Source: Arthrobacter_H rhombi
Lineage (GTDB): Bacteria; Actinomycetota; Actinomycetes; Actinomycetales; Micrococcaceae
Reading direction: 5' to 3'
Length of the DNA stretch: 64,000 nucleotides
Assembly (NCBI RefSeq): GCF_039526245.1
Contig: NZ_BAAAIV010000004.1
Span: forward strand, 186,001 to 250,000
Below are positions 1 through 9,445 of the stretch, one piece after another; position 1 is the stretch's first letter, and every line of letters begins with the position of its first letter. Both the position numbers and the translations under genes were made by a program. Under the pieces are notes generated by a model. That model made no database searches. It was not told the DNA's origin and saw only the letters and a list, made by a program, of their open reading frames with translations.

Positions 1-745
1 CCCGGATGCGGTTGGCCCGTTCGGATTCGTAGTCCCTCCAGAACCGCAGCCCCCAGGGGGCCAGGACCAGGACCACGCCGCCCAGGACGATCACGGCGAC
101 GAACGCCCCGTTCCACAGGGCCTCCAGGCTCACGGCACCGGACACCAGGAAGATCAACCCCAACACCACCAGGGCAACGCCGCCGATCAGCCGGACCATG
201 CCGGCGGCCCGGTCCGCCCCGGCCGCCTTGCGCAGCCCGCGCCGGCTCACCGCATCGAGCTGCAGCCAGGCCAGCACCGCGCCGGCGATGATCAGCACTG
301 CCGGCCAGATCAGGCCCCAGGCCACGGGCAGGCCCTGCATCTGCGCGAAGATCAGCAGGCCCAGCAGCAACAGCCCGGCACCGGCCAGGATCTCCCGGCC
401 GGCCAGGCTGCCGAACCGGAGCCCAGGCCGGCCCCGCGGTGGGTGCCCGGCCCCCACAGATGGCTCCGCCGTCGTGCCCTGGTCATCGGTTGCGCGTTGC
501 AGCGAGACGGGCCGCCCGGCCCTGCCGCGTTCGGCATCCTGCAGGGCGTCCTCGCTGGAGGGCACCATGACCCAAAGCCAGGCGTAGAGCAGGATTCCGG
601 CGCCGGCGACCAGCGTCAGCACGGCCATGCCGATCCTGATGGTGCGCACCGGCTGGCCCAGATGGAGCGCGAGCCCGGCGCAGACACCCGCCAGCACACG
701 CGGTTCGGCGCGCACGAGCGGGGGCCTGGTGGGGATGTCGGTCAT
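1..745 (-). CDS. PspC-domain sensor histidine kinase, N-terminal part (runs off the left edge)
   Basis: Reading leftward from an ATG at 745, the product opens with a PspC domain: the motif RVLAGVCAGLALHLG lies near residues 17-31 and is followed by a hydrophobic segment ending in LYAWLWVMVP. A polar linker and two or three more membrane helices follow (around residues 100-145 and 180-225). The visible part ends in a charged stretch, FWRDYESERANRIR, which in actinobacterial PspC sensor kinases leads straight into the dimerisation/phosphoacceptor helix; the kinase domain itself lies outside the window, so its presence is inferred. It is divergent from a PspC/LiaF-like gene starting at 871, the usual arrangement of an envelope-stress sensor beside its membrane partner. 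The response regulator would be expected further left. Confidence 0.8.
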   Translation of the reverse strand, partial: MTDIPTRPPLVRAEPRVLAGVCAGLALHLGQPVRTIRIGMAVLTLVAGAGILLYAWLWVMVPSSEDALQDAERGRAGRPVSLQRATDDQGTTAEPSVGAGHPPRGRPGLRFGSLAGREILAGAGLLLLGLLIFAQMQGLPVAWGLIWPAVLIIAGAVLAWLQLDAVSRRGLRKAAGADRAAGMVRLIGGVALVVLGLIFLVSGAVSLEALWNGAFVAVIVLGGVVLVLAPWGLRFWRDYESERANRIR

Positions 746-870
746 GGGTCCATCCAAGCACGCCCGCCCCCGTCCGGGACCGGGAACCGGGGTTTTGGGG
801 GCAAGGATCAGGGGTCGTTCAGGGCAGACCCCGATGGCGGGCATGCCGCCGGCGCGGAAGGATGGAAGAC

Positions 871-2172
871 ATGAACAACGCACCTGCAGAGAACTCCTTC
901 TTCCGCTGGATCCGGGGCCTGGGCGTCCAGCGCGGCGAACGTCATTGGATGGGCGGCGTCTCCTCGGGACTGGGCCAGCGCTTCGGCATCGACACCGCAC
1001 TCTCGCGTGGCCTGGTGCTGCTCATCGTCATCTTCTCCGGTGTCGGCCTGCTGCTCTACGGCGCCGCCTGGGCACTGCTGCCCGGCCCGGATGGCCGCAT
1101 CCACCTGCAGGAGGCGGGGCGCGGGCGCTGGAGCTCCGGCATGACCGGTGCCGTGGTCTTCGCGGGGATCGGGCTCCTCAACGGGCCGCTGGTGCTCGGC
1201 GGTTGGCGCTTCGACAACGGCGATTCCTGGTGGGGCGAGCTCGTATGGACCGTCCTGGTCGTGGGGGCCGTCATCTGGTTTGTCTCCTCCCGACAGTCCC
1301 GGCGCCGGGACCCGGGCACCGGGTACGACGACGGCACCCCCGCCAACCCGTATGCCGCCCCCGCGTGGAGCGCTGCGGGGACCGGGGCCACCTCGGCCCC
1401 CACCTGGGGGCCGGGACAGGGCACCGGAGCGGGCGCCTCACCGGCTGCGGAGTCCGTCCCCGGCGCGACGCAGGCAACGGGCCGTCGGCCGGCCCCCCAC
1501 ACGCCCCACGCACCGCGCCGGCCACCGGCGCCTCCGCGGCCGGCCCTGCCCGGGCATACCGTCGCGATCGTCCTGGGCCTTGCCGTCCTGGTCGCCGGCG
1601 CCGTCATCCTGACGTCGATGAACTCCCTGCTGGACTACCAGGGACGCGAGGTCACCGTCGCTTTGGCCGCTGCAGTCACGGTCCTGGGCGCGGGCCTGAT
1701 CGGCGCGGCGATCCGCAGGCTTCGTGGCGGGGCGCTGACCGGCTTCACCATCGCCCTGCTGGTGCCCACCATCCTGGTGGGCGGCCTGAACTACGGCGGC
1801 ACGATCGATCGCGGCTGGCCGGGCCCGGTCTCGGAACGCTCCGGGAACGACTACACCTACGCGTTCAACAACGGCCATCTGGACCTGACCCACTATTCAC
1901 GGGATCTGACGCAGGACACGACGCTGTCGGTGACCAACGTGTTCGGCAGCCTCGACATCACCGTTCCCGATGACATCCCCGTCCAGATCACCGGTGATTC
2001 GGCGTTCTACTCGATGGAGGTGCACACCGGCGATGGGGTCCAGAAGTACTCCGGCATTGCCCGCGACGACACCCTGGACATCAATCCCGACGCCACCGGC
2101 CCCGTCCTGCGCCTGAACATCGACGGTGCCTTCAACTCCATCTCCATCACCTCCGAGGAGGTCACGCCATGA
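871..2172 (+). CDS. PspC domain membrane protein with LiaF-like C-terminal domain
   Basis: The N-terminus carries a PspC domain (GGVSSGLGQRFGID near residues 29-42, then a long hydrophobic helix). Several more transmembrane helices follow, interrupted by a Pro/Ala/Thr-rich linker around residues 140-225. The last 100 residues are a hydrophilic beta-rich domain with SVTNVFGSLDITVPDD, resembling the cell-wall-active antibiotic response domain of LiaF/VraT-type proteins. I take the ATG at 871 as the start because AAGGA at 858-862 sits 8 nt before it; an ATG at 862 is in frame but has no usable spacing. The stop overlaps the next gene by 4 nt. Role: probably a membrane regulator of envelope stress paired with the divergent PspC sensor kinase. 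Confidence 0.82.
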   Translation: MNNAPAENSFFRWIRGLGVQRGERHWMGGVSSGLGQRFGIDTALSRGLVLLIVIFSGVGLLLYGAAWALLPGPDGRIHLQEAGRGRWSSGMTGAVVFAGIGLLNGPLVLGGWRFDNGDSWWGELVWTVLVVGAVIWFVSSRQSRRRDPGTGYDDGTPANPYAAPAWSAAGTGATSAPTWGPGQGTGAGASPAAESVPGATQATGRRPAPHTPHAPRRPPAPPRPALPGHTVAIVLGLAVLVAGAVILTSMNSLLDYQGREVTVALAAAVTVLGAGLIGAAIRRLRGGALTGFTIALLVPTILVGGLNYGGTIDRGWPGPVSERSGNDYTYAFNNGHLDLTHYSRDLTQDTTLSVTNVFGSLDITVPDDIPVQITGDSAFYSMEVHTGDGVQKYSGIARDDTLDINPDATGPVLRLNIDGAFNSISITSEEVTP

Positions 2173-2579
2173 GCGAGCCCACCACCGGGAACACCCCGGA
2201 ACGTCCCGTCCCGCCGGAAACCACACCGGCGGACCACCCCACCGAACGCCTCGATGCCCCGGCGCCGGACACCCGGGCCGAGCCCCTGGCTGCCCCCTCC
2301 GGAAGCGCTTGGCCCGGCGCCGCTGCGGACGTCCCCACGGACGGCCCCGCGACTGCCGACCTTCCTGCCGAACCCCGGACGGTGCCGATGGGGACACTGG
2401 TCTTCGGCCTGGTGGTCGTGGCCCTGGGCCTGCTGATCCTGGTGTCGGTCTTCTACGGCATCACCCTCAGCGGCAGCGCCGTCGCGATTTCGCTCTTCCT
2501 CGGTGCCGGGCTGGTCCTGATCATCGGGGGCCTGGTCGCGGCACGCCGATCGTCGGGAAAATCCCCGTCGCGGTCCTGA
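2169..2579 (+). CDS. Small two-helix membrane protein with disordered N-terminus
   Basis: This 136-residue protein has about 70 residues of Pro/Thr/Ala-rich, probably disordered sequence, then two hydrophobic helices (about 74-95 and 102-124) and a short basic tail. Its ATG overlaps the stop of the upstream PspC gene (ATGA), so the two are translationally coupled. No catalytic motif is visible. The tail-end helix pair resembles small membrane proteins commonly encoded with PspC genes in Actinobacteria; a role in the same envelope-stress module is inferred only from position. Confidence 0.72.
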   Translation: MSEPTTGNTPERPVPPETTPADHPTERLDAPAPDTRAEPLAAPSGSAWPGAAADVPTDGPATADLPAEPRTVPMGTLVFGLVVVALGLLILVSVFYGITLSGSAVAISLFLGAGLVLIIGGLVAARRSSGKSPSRS

Positions 2580-2635
2580 TAGCCTCGGTCCCCACTCCCC
2601 AGCTTCCCCCCATCCACTCCTCGAAAGGACTTCCC

Positions 2636-2887
2636 ATGGAATCCGTGTACCGCACCCTCCGCTCCGTCTCCTTCCGCCGCGGCCCCCAGCGCATCGTTGG
2701 CGGCATCGGCGGAGGGATCGCCCGGGCCACCGGCTGGGACGTGAGCATCGTCCGCATCGCCATCCTGCTCAGTTTCCTGCTGCCCTTCATCGGGCTGCCC
2801 CTGTACCTGGTGCTGTGGCTGGTGCTGCCGTTCCACGACGATTCCATCCCGCTGGAACGCATCATCGGCGGACAAACCCGCCGGTAG
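2636..2887 (+). CDS. Small PspC domain protein
   Basis: An 83-residue stand-alone PspC protein: RIVGGIGGGIARATGWD near residues 19-35 followed by one long hydrophobic segment ending in YLVLWLVLPFHDD, the classic PspC end. AAAGGA at 2624-2629 is well placed before the ATG at 2636. PspC proteins sit in the inner membrane and work in envelope stress signalling. Third PspC-domain gene of the cluster; it is followed by a long hairpin that probably ends the transcript. Confidence 0.85.
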   Translation: MESVYRTLRSVSFRRGPQRIVGGIGGGIARATGWDVSIVRIAILLSFLLPFIGLPLYLVLWLVLPFHDDSIPLERIIGGQTRR

Positions 2888-2914
2888 GGACCCGCCCCCG
2901 GGCACACCAACCCC

Positions 2915-2959
2915 GCAGATGACGGCCACCACAGCAGTTGTGGTGGCCGTCTCATCTGC
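2915..2959 (+). terminator. Long hairpin terminator after the PspC cluster
   Basis: A 13-bp perfect inverted repeat (2921-2933 with 2939-2951, loop of 5) extends outward through GCAGATGA/TCATCTGC with a 2-nt bulge. It lies between the PspC genes and pfkA. It lacks a clean T run. Confidence 0.6.
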
Positions 2960-2966
2960 CAGTTGC

Positions 2967-2972
2967 TAGCAT
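2967..2972 (+). promoter_or_regulatory. -10 element (TAGCAT) upstream of pfkA
   Basis: TAGCAT matches the actinobacterial TANNNT -10 pattern. It lies directly after the upstream hairpin and would give a leader of roughly 75 nt before the pfkA ATG. No good -35 is visible. Confidence 0.4.
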
Positions 2973-3054
2973 CAACGGTGATGAGCCCAGTGTCGCGCTC
3001 CGAGCAAGGTCCCCCTGACGGGACGTGAACCTGACGAAAGCACACACCATCACC

Positions 3055-4083
<1,029 letters not shown>

Positions 4084-4114
4084 CCGCTGGTGGTCCCGGC
4101 GGCCCACAGGTCAG

Positions 4115-4120
4115 TAGGCT
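4115..4120 (+). promoter_or_regulatory. -10 element TAGGCT, leaderless promoter
   Basis: TAGGCT ends 7 nt before the ATG at 4128, so transcription probably begins at or next to the start codon; no Shine-Dalgarno sequence lies between. Confidence 0.55.
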
Positions 4121-4127
4121 GGAGACC

Positions 4128-4859
4128 ATGGAATTGGAGACCGGAACGCGTGCCATCATTGCCCTGGCGTGGGCGCGGCGGTTGGGCATGGAAGACTCGG
4201 CGCTGGCCTCCGTGGCGCTGGGCGTGGATGAAGTACGCATCAACCACCGCGACGACGCTGCCACCGAGGCGACGTTCGTGCGGTTCATGGGTGGCTCGGT
4301 CCTGTCCGGACCCGCATGGCTGCTGCGCGCGGCGGACGGCATCCACGACGAGGAGCTCGCCGCCGAGTCGACGCTGCTCGGGCTGATCCGTGCCCACGGT
4401 GATGTCGCCGCCCGCGGGTTGGGCGAATCCCTGTTGTACTACGCCGACCAGCCGCCGGTCCTCGAGGAGTCCACCACCACCCTGGTCTCCCATGATCCGG
4501 CCACCGCCCTCGAGCTGGAAGCCCTGTGTCCCCGTGATGACCTGGCCGGAGTCCACCTGGCAGAACGCGGCAAGACGTTCACGCTGGTCGCCGAGGAGGG
4601 GCACGCGCCCCTGGCCGGTGCCGGATACACGGTGTGGGAGGGGCTCGTTGCCGATCTGGCGGTGATCACCGCGCCCGCGCTGCGACGCCACGGGTTGGGG
4701 ACCTACAGTGCGGCGCTGGCCGCTGACGACGCATTGGCCGAAGGATTCGTCGCGCAATGCGCGGCGGACGTCAGCAACAAGGCGGCCCAGCTCATGGCCG
4801 ATGCCCTGGGCTTCGCCCTCACCGGCTCGCTGACGCGTGCCAGTGTGGGAGAGGGCTAA
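4128..4859 (+). CDS. GNAT-like acetyltransferase
   Basis: A 243-residue protein whose C-terminal third looks like a GNAT acetyl-CoA-binding fold: DLAVITAPALRRHGLGTYSAALAADDAL, followed by a segment ending in ALGFALTGSL. The R-x-x-G-x-G part (RRHGLG) corresponds to the acetyl-CoA loop. The N-terminal 130 residues are not recognisable to me. Substrate unknown. The gene follows pfkA by 44 nt but has its own -10 element (TAGGCT at 4115) with a leaderless start. Confidence 0.75.
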   Translation: MELETGTRAIIALAWARRLGMEDSALASVALGVDEVRINHRDDAATEATFVRFMGGSVLSGPAWLLRAADGIHDEELAAESTLLGLIRAHGDVAARGLGESLLYYADQPPVLEESTTTLVSHDPATALELEALCPRDDLAGVHLAERGKTFTLVAEEGHAPLAGAGYTVWEGLVADLAVITAPALRRHGLGTYSAALAADDALAEGFVAQCAADVSNKAAQLMADALGFALTGSLTRASVGEG

Positions 4860-4892
4860 AAGCGCACGACGGCGGCTGGCCGCCAACCGCTG

Positions 4893-5966
4893 CTAGCGCG
4901 GCGGGCGCAGGAAACCAGTGGCGCGGCCGACGACCTGTCCGGCGTCGGTGGCCACGATGGTCTCCTGATTCGCCGGGTAGTCCTCGTCGCCGTCGCGCAC
5001 GGTCAGGGTCGCTGCGGGATCGGTATTGCGCCGGATGGTGGCCAGCGCGATCGGACCCGCCTCGTAGTGCAGGGCCACCGAGGTGACCTTCCCGACGACC
5101 TTCTCCCCCAGACGGACCTCGCTGCCGACCGCAGGGTGGGTGTGGACGCTGCCGTCCAGGTGCAGGAAGACGATCCGCCGGGGCGGATGCCCCAGGTTGT
5201 GGACCCGGGCGATCGTCTCCTGGCCCTTGTAGCACCCCTTTTCGAGGTGGACCGCGGTCCGCAGCAGGTCCAACTCGTGGGGGATGGACTTCTCGTCGGC
5301 GTCCGTGCCGATCCGCGGGCGCCAGGCGGCGATGCGCAGCGCCTCGACGGCCATGGTCCCGGCCAGGGCCAGGTCTCCGACCGCGGATTCCAGGTCGGCG
5401 CGGGGAACGATGTATTCGATCCAGACCCGTCCGGTCGCCGGGTGCTCGCCGACGGAATAGGCGTACCCGCCACGGCTCACACCGGGCCAGGGGTCCTGCC
5501 AGGAGGGGTACCCTGCCAGCGAGGGGATCTGTGCCCCGGCACCGACAATGGCCCAGTCAGCCGTGGCGTCATGGATCTCGACGCGGAGCATGAAACGCAT
5601 GGAATCCAGCCAGGCCGCCAGTGGGGCTGCCTCATCGCCTTCGACGAGCAACCAGGTGGTTTCACCGTCGTCGATGACACGGCAGTCGTATTCCACCCGG
5701 CCCTGCACGGTCAGGAAAAGGGCCTCGGTGCTCTGGCCCGGTTCCAACCCCAGCACCAACTGGCTCGAGAGGCTGTTCAGCCAGGACAACCGGTCCGGAC
5801 CGGAGACGGTGACCACGCCGCGCTGGGACAGGTCCGCGACTGCTTCACCGCGATCCAGCCGGCGCTGTTCCGGAAGGGGTTCGCCATAGTGGGCCGCGAC
5901 CCCGGCATCGCTACCGGTGCCTTCCACCGCGCCGGGCCGGTCCAGCAGGGGTGATCGCCACGTCAT
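4893..5966 (-). CDS. ygfZ: YgfZ/GcvT-domain folate-binding protein
   Basis: The YgfZ family helps assembly or repair of certain iron-sulfur proteins and is related to the glycine-cleavage T protein. The hallmark K-G-C-Y-x-G-Q-E motif is present (HLEKGCYKGQETIARV, around residue 248), together with the GcvT-like N-terminus (DLSQRGVVTVSGPDRLSWLNSLSSQ) and a C-terminal barrel. Length (357 residues) fits the actinobacterial form. Its ATG lies 1 nt after the stop of the FABP gene, so the two are co-transcribed. Confidence 0.92.
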   Translation of the reverse strand: MTWRSPLLDRPGAVEGTGSDAGVAAHYGEPLPEQRRLDRGEAVADLSQRGVVTVSGPDRLSWLNSLSSQLVLGLEPGQSTEALFLTVQGRVEYDCRVIDDGETTWLLVEGDEAAPLAAWLDSMRFMLRVEIHDATADWAIVGAGAQIPSLAGYPSWQDPWPGVSRGGYAYSVGEHPATGRVWIEYIVPRADLESAVGDLALAGTMAVEALRIAAWRPRIGTDADEKSIPHELDLLRTAVHLEKGCYKGQETIARVHNLGHPPRRIVFLHLDGSVHTHPAVGSEVRLGEKVVGKVTSVALHYEAGPIALATIRRNTDPAATLTVRDGDEDYPANQETIVATDAGQVVGRATGFLRPPR

Positions 5967-5967
5967 C

Positions 5968-6567
5968 TCAGGCCTGCTTCGTCAGGGCTGCGGAGGCGTG
6001 CGCCGAGAGTGGCTCGCCGTCGGCGGCCACATCCCACCGCCAGAACAACTGGCCATTGACCAGCCCATACATGCGGGTGGCCGAGGTGAATTCCCGCGAA
6101 TTGGGTCCACGGACCACCATGTCGGTGGCCAGTTCAATCCGTGGGCCGTTGATGTTGCCGTAGTAGAGCTCGGATACCCCGCGCGGGTGGGCGATGTTCA
6201 CCACGATGTTGAATCCACCTTCGGGAGCCCGCAACGCCTCGACGTCGTCGGCCGAGCGGAGGGCCGGCACGATCTCTCCCGGGGTCATGCCGGGGCCGCC
6301 ATCGGCGTCCTGCAGGGGACGGTCCAGGGCCCAGTAGCCCTGTTCGGTGGCCAACGCGCGCAGCTTGTTGCCCTCTTCGTCGCTGAGCCAGCTGGCGGCA
6401 CGGTAGGACAGGTACGGGGCGCCGTCGTCGATGAACTCGACGCGCTGGATGAAGTGGGCGTCATCGCCCTCTCCATCACCCAGCCGACCGGCCCCCTCCC
6501 AGGTCCCGATGAGCCACGAGAGCGGGACGAGCTCCGGGGTCAGGTCTGTGGGGATCTCAATGGGCAT
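5968..6567 (-). CDS. Nitrobindin-like FABP family heme-binding protein
   Basis: This 199-residue protein belongs to the FABP-like/nitrobindin family (DUF1794), a ten-stranded barrel that can bind ferric heme. Family signatures visible are LIGTWEGAGR near residues 19-28, TRMYGLVNGQLFWRWD near 168, and the likely proximal heme histidine in LSAHASAAL at the C-terminus. It is encoded between a small membrane peptide gene (15 nt upstream) and ygfZ (1 nt downstream). Nitrobindins are linked to nitric oxide or peroxynitrite handling; that role here is by family only. Confidence 0.9.
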   Translation of the reverse strand: MPIEIPTDLTPELVPLSWLIGTWEGAGRLGDGEGDDAHFIQRVEFIDDGAPYLSYRAASWLSDEEGNKLRALATEQGYWALDRPLQDADGGPGMTPGEIVPALRSADDVEALRAPEGGFNIVVNIAHPRGVSELYYGNINGPRIELATDMVVRGPNSREFTSATRMYGLVNGQLFWRWDVAADGEPLSAHASAALTKQA

Positions 6568-6582
6568 GCAGTGCGGACCTGG

Positions 6583-6702
6583 CTACTTCTGGCCCTTGAA
6601 AAGGCGCGTGACGACCAGGCCGGCGAAGCCGGCCATGCCGAGCCCGGCGACCACCAGGAGGGTGATGAAGAAGATCTCGAGTGCCATGTAATTCGATTCC
6701 AT
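6583..6702 (-). CDS. Single-helix membrane peptide (39 residues)
   Basis: Starting from an ATG at 6702 the peptide is 39 residues: a short polar N-terminus, one hydrophobic helix (FFITLLVVAGLGMAGFAGLV) and a basic tail RLFKGQK ending at TAG 6583-6585. A TAGGAT -10 element ends 6 nt upstream, giving a leaderless start; a second in-frame ATG at 6687 would give 34 residues. It heads the FABP-ygfZ transcript. No function can be assigned. Confidence 0.62.
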   Translation of the reverse strand: MESNYMALEIFFITLLVVAGLGMAGFAGLVVTRLFKGQK

Positions 6703-6708
6703 GGCACC

Positions 6709-6714
6709 ATCCTA
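6709..6714 (-). promoter_or_regulatory. -10 element TAGGAT, leaderless promoter
   Basis: On the reverse strand TAGGAT ends 6 nt before the ATG at 6702 of the small membrane peptide that heads the FABP-ygfZ operon. Confidence 0.5.
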
Positions 6715-6764
6715 ACGCCGTGCCGCCGCGAAACGGATTCGGTGACAGCCGGTGGCGCGCGGGG

Positions 6765-7622
6765 TCAGCGCAGCAGCAGCCGCTCGGTGTAGTAGACGAG
6801 TGCGCCCGAGGCGATCACAGCGGCGACGCCGCCGGCAATCGCCCCCCAGGGATCCAACACCGGGTTCCCGGCGGCGGGCTCCGTCACGGGGTGGTCCTTC
6901 GGCGTGCCCGGGACCCCGGGGGCAGCCGCGGTGATCGCGCTCCCCCGCAGGGCCGAGGCCTCGGAGACCAACATCACGCGCAGGCAGACCACCACGGCAC
7001 CGACGACTGCGCCGACCACGATGCCCGGCACCACGGTCACGTCGGCTGACACGGCACTGGCGATGCCACCGACGAGGATGGCCGCCACCAGCCCCAGGGG
7101 CGCGGTGATGCGGGTCGGCCAGCGCAGCGACGACACCAGCACGGCGGCGGCGAGGCTGAGCCCGGAGAGCAGCATCATCGAACCGTCAGCGGCATTGGGG
7201 GCCAGCCGGTCCGCTCCCACCCAACCGCTGCCGAACACTGCGATGAGCACACCCACGCATCCCCCCAGCGTCGATTCGAGCCGTTGGCTCTCCCCGGTGC
7301 CACGCAGCAGCTGCGTCAGGAACACCAGGACCACGCCCACGGCGCAAAACGCGCCCATCCACTGCAGCGGCACGGGCATGGGCGCCACGGCGGCGGTCGT
7401 CGCGGACCCGATGCCGGCGAGCGCGATGACGATCCCCAACGGCAGCGGTGCGGGCAAGCCGATGAGCCGGGGAAACCCCCCGGCGAACACCACGATGCAG
7501 ACGCACAGCGCCGCCCACATGGGCCAGCCCCCGGCGCCCGGTCCGGCGTAACTTGAGGCAATGAGCGCGGCAACCGCCAGCAACGACGAGGCGGCAAAGG
7601 TTTTGGTTCTCACGTCATACAT
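6765..7622 (-). CDS. Polytopic membrane protein, function unknown
   Basis: About 285 residues with seven or eight hydrophobic helices (LLAVAALIASSYAG, MWAALCVCIVVFAGG, LGIVIALAGIG, FCAVGVVLVFLTQLL, GVLIAVFGSG and others), a soluble linker around 225-255 and a final helix ending YYTERLLLR. No motif recognised. The start could be the ATG at 7622 or, better spaced from the AGG at 7620s, the GTG at 7613, which begins VRTKTFAAS. Divergent from glnR. Confidence 0.72.
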   Translation of the reverse strand: MYDVRTKTFAASSLLAVAALIASSYAGPGAGGWPMWAALCVCIVVFAGGFPRLIGLPAPLPLGIVIALAGIGSATTAAVAPMPVPLQWMGAFCAVGVVLVFLTQLLRGTGESQRLESTLGGCVGVLIAVFGSGWVGADRLAPNAADGSMMLLSGLSLAAAVLVSSLRWPTRITAPLGLVAAILVGGIASAVSADVTVVPGIVVGAVVGAVVVCLRVMLVSEASALRGSAITAAAPGVPGTPKDHPVTEPAAGNPVLDPWGAIAGGVAAVIASGALVYYTERLLLR

Positions 7623-7737
7623 CCTGCCTCATCGGCCGCTGGCTGTGGGTCGCCGGGGCGCTCCACATATACTGTCCACAACTTCCGGTCCCAACGTCGT
7701 GCATCGGTCCGAGGGACGTGGGAAAGGAGGTCTCCGC

Positions 7738-8442
7738 ATGGCCAGCATCCTCTTGCTGACGAATGCGCCCGGCTCATCGGTAGGCGTGCTGCCCGCGCTG
7801 GAGCTGCTCTCGCATGATCTGAAGATCCTGCCCGCGGCCTCCGCCACCTTGTTGCAGCTGCCCACGGTCGACACGATCATGCTCGACGCCCGCAAGGACC
7901 TGGCCACGGCGCGCTCGCTGTGCCAGCTGGCCCGCACCATGGGGATCGAGACCCCCATCATCCTGGTCCTCACCGAGGGCGGCATGGCGGCGGTCTCCCC
8001 CCTGTGGCAGGCCAACGACGTCGTGCTGGAAACCGCGGGACCCGCCGAGGTCGAGGCCCGGCTGCGACTGGTGACCTCCCTGTCGGCCGCCGCGGCGACC
8101 CAGGAAGCCGCCGAGATCCGGGCCGGCGGCGTGGTCATCAACGAGGCCAGCTACACGGCGCGTGTGAACGGTGAGCCGCTGAACCTGACCTACAAGGAGT
8201 TCGAGCTGCTCAAGCACCTCGCCCTGCATCCCGGGCTGGTCTTCAGCCGCGACCAGCTGCTCCACGAGGTGTGGGGATATGACTACTACGGAGGCACCCG
8301 CACCGTTGACGTGCACGTGCGCCGTTTGCGCGCCAAGCTGGGCGCGGACCACGAACAGCTCATCGGAACGGTCCGCAATGTCGGGTACCGGTTCGCTCCC
8401 GTGCGTGCCGAGGACGAGGCCCCGGCTGCACAAGGGGGCTGA
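7738..8442 (+). CDS. glnR: GlnR-type orphan response regulator (OmpR family)
   Basis: Nitrogen-assimilation regulator. The 234-residue product has a degenerate receiver domain (1-110) and an OmpR-type winged helix (NLTYKEFELLKHLALHPG ... VWGYDYYGGTRTVDVHVRRL). In the receiver the usual acidic pair after beta-1 is replaced (ILLLTNAPG), while the aspartate in MLDARKDL is kept; this matches mycobacterial and streptomycete GlnR, which do not need phosphorylation. AAAGGAGG at 7723-7730 supports the ATG at 7738. Immediate neighbour mshD reproduces the glnR-mshD order of mycobacteria, which strengthens the call. Confidence 0.88.
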   Translation: MASILLLTNAPGSSVGVLPALELLSHDLKILPAASATLLQLPTVDTIMLDARKDLATARSLCQLARTMGIETPIILVLTEGGMAAVSPLWQANDVVLETAGPAEVEARLRLVTSLSAAAATQEAAEIRAGGVVINEASYTARVNGEPLNLTYKEFELLKHLALHPGLVFSRDQLLHEVWGYDYYGGTRTVDVHVRRLRAKLGADHEQLIGTVRNVGYRFAPVRAEDEAPAAQGG

Positions 8443-8449
8443 GCGCGGC

Positions 8450-8455
8450 TATGTT
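8450..8455 (+). promoter_or_regulatory. -10 element TATGTT, leaderless promoter for mshD
   Basis: TATGTT ends 6 nt before the mshD ATG at 8462; no Shine-Dalgarno sequence precedes the start. Confidence 0.45.
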
Positions 8456-8461
8456 GGTTCC

Positions 8462-9445
8462 ATGAGCGCGACCCAGAGCACCGATTGGACCATTACCTCA
8501 GCCACCGGCCGGCCGGACGTCGATCTGCTGGAACGGATCACCTCGCTGGCCTCAGGTGCCGAGGACACCGACGGCAACCCGCCACTGAGCGAACAGACCC
8601 TCGTGGACCTGCGCTCCGACGAGGCGGCGGACACCCTGTTGGTCGTCACCGCCTGGCTGGCCGACGACGAGGGGACTCCGTCCGGCGAGCTGGTGGGCGT
8701 GGCAGTCGCCATCGCCTCCCCCACCGGGGAACCGGGCACCCTGGAAATCGTCGTGCACCCCGAATACCGCAGCGATGGCATCGGTGCTGCCCTGGTGGCA
8801 GCGCTCGCGGCGCAGACACCCCTGGATTCCCTCCAGGCCTGGTCCCACGGCAACCACGAGGCAGCAGCCCGGCTCGCCCAGCACCACGGGTTCTCCCCGG
8901 TGCGCGAGCTCTGGAGAATGCGCCTGGTGCACGACGCCGGCCTGCCGCCTGCCGAGATGCCCTCCGGCTACCGGCTGCGCGCCTTCGTTCCGGGACAGGA
9001 CGAGCAGGCCTGGCTCTCCGCCAACGCCGCAGCCTTCGCCGACCACGCCGAACAAGGATCCTTGACGGCCAGCGACCTACGGGCACGCATGGACGAGGAC
9101 TGGTTCGATCCCGAAGGGTTCCTGATCGCCGAGGCGCGGGACTCCTCGATCGCCGGTTTCCACTGGACGAAGGTCCATCCGGCCCTGAAGAGCCCCACGA
9201 CCGGGGAGCACCAGGCCGTCGGGGAGGTCTACGTCGTCGGCGTGGTCCCCTCGGCCCAGGGCACCGGCCTGGGCCGGGCCCTGACCGTCGCCGGCATCGA
9301 ACACCTGCGCTCGCGCGGGCTCACCGCCGTCATGCTCTACGTCGATGCCGACAACACGGCAGCAGTGGCCCTTTACCGCAAGCTGGGCTTCACACGCTGG
9401 GATGTCGACGTGATGTACGCGCACGGGGCCACAGCCGCCGGGTAA
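8462..9445 (+). CDS. mshD: Mycothiol synthase
   Basis: Transfers acetyl from acetyl-CoA to the cysteine of Cys-GlcN-Ins, the last step of mycothiol synthesis. The 327-residue product has two GNAT domains, as in the family: the N-terminal one with EIVVHPEYRSDGIGAALVAAL near residues 97-117, and the C-terminal one with VYVVGVVPSAQGTGLGRALT near 258-277 and LYVDADNTAAVALYRKLGF near 297. It starts 19 nt after glnR. Presence of mshD indicates an actinobacterial thiol economy based on mycothiol. Confidence 0.93.
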   Translation: MSATQSTDWTITSATGRPDVDLLERITSLASGAEDTDGNPPLSEQTLVDLRSDEAADTLLVVTAWLADDEGTPSGELVGVAVAIASPTGEPGTLEIVVHPEYRSDGIGAALVAALAAQTPLDSLQAWSHGNHEAAARLAQHHGFSPVRELWRMRLVHDAGLPPAEMPSGYRLRAFVPGQDEQAWLSANAAAFADHAEQGSLTASDLRARMDEDWFDPEGFLIAEARDSSIAGFHWTKVHPALKSPTTGEHQAVGEVYVVGVVPSAQGTGLGRALTVAGIEHLRSRGLTAVMLYVDADNTAAVALYRKLGFTRWDVDVMYAHGATAAG

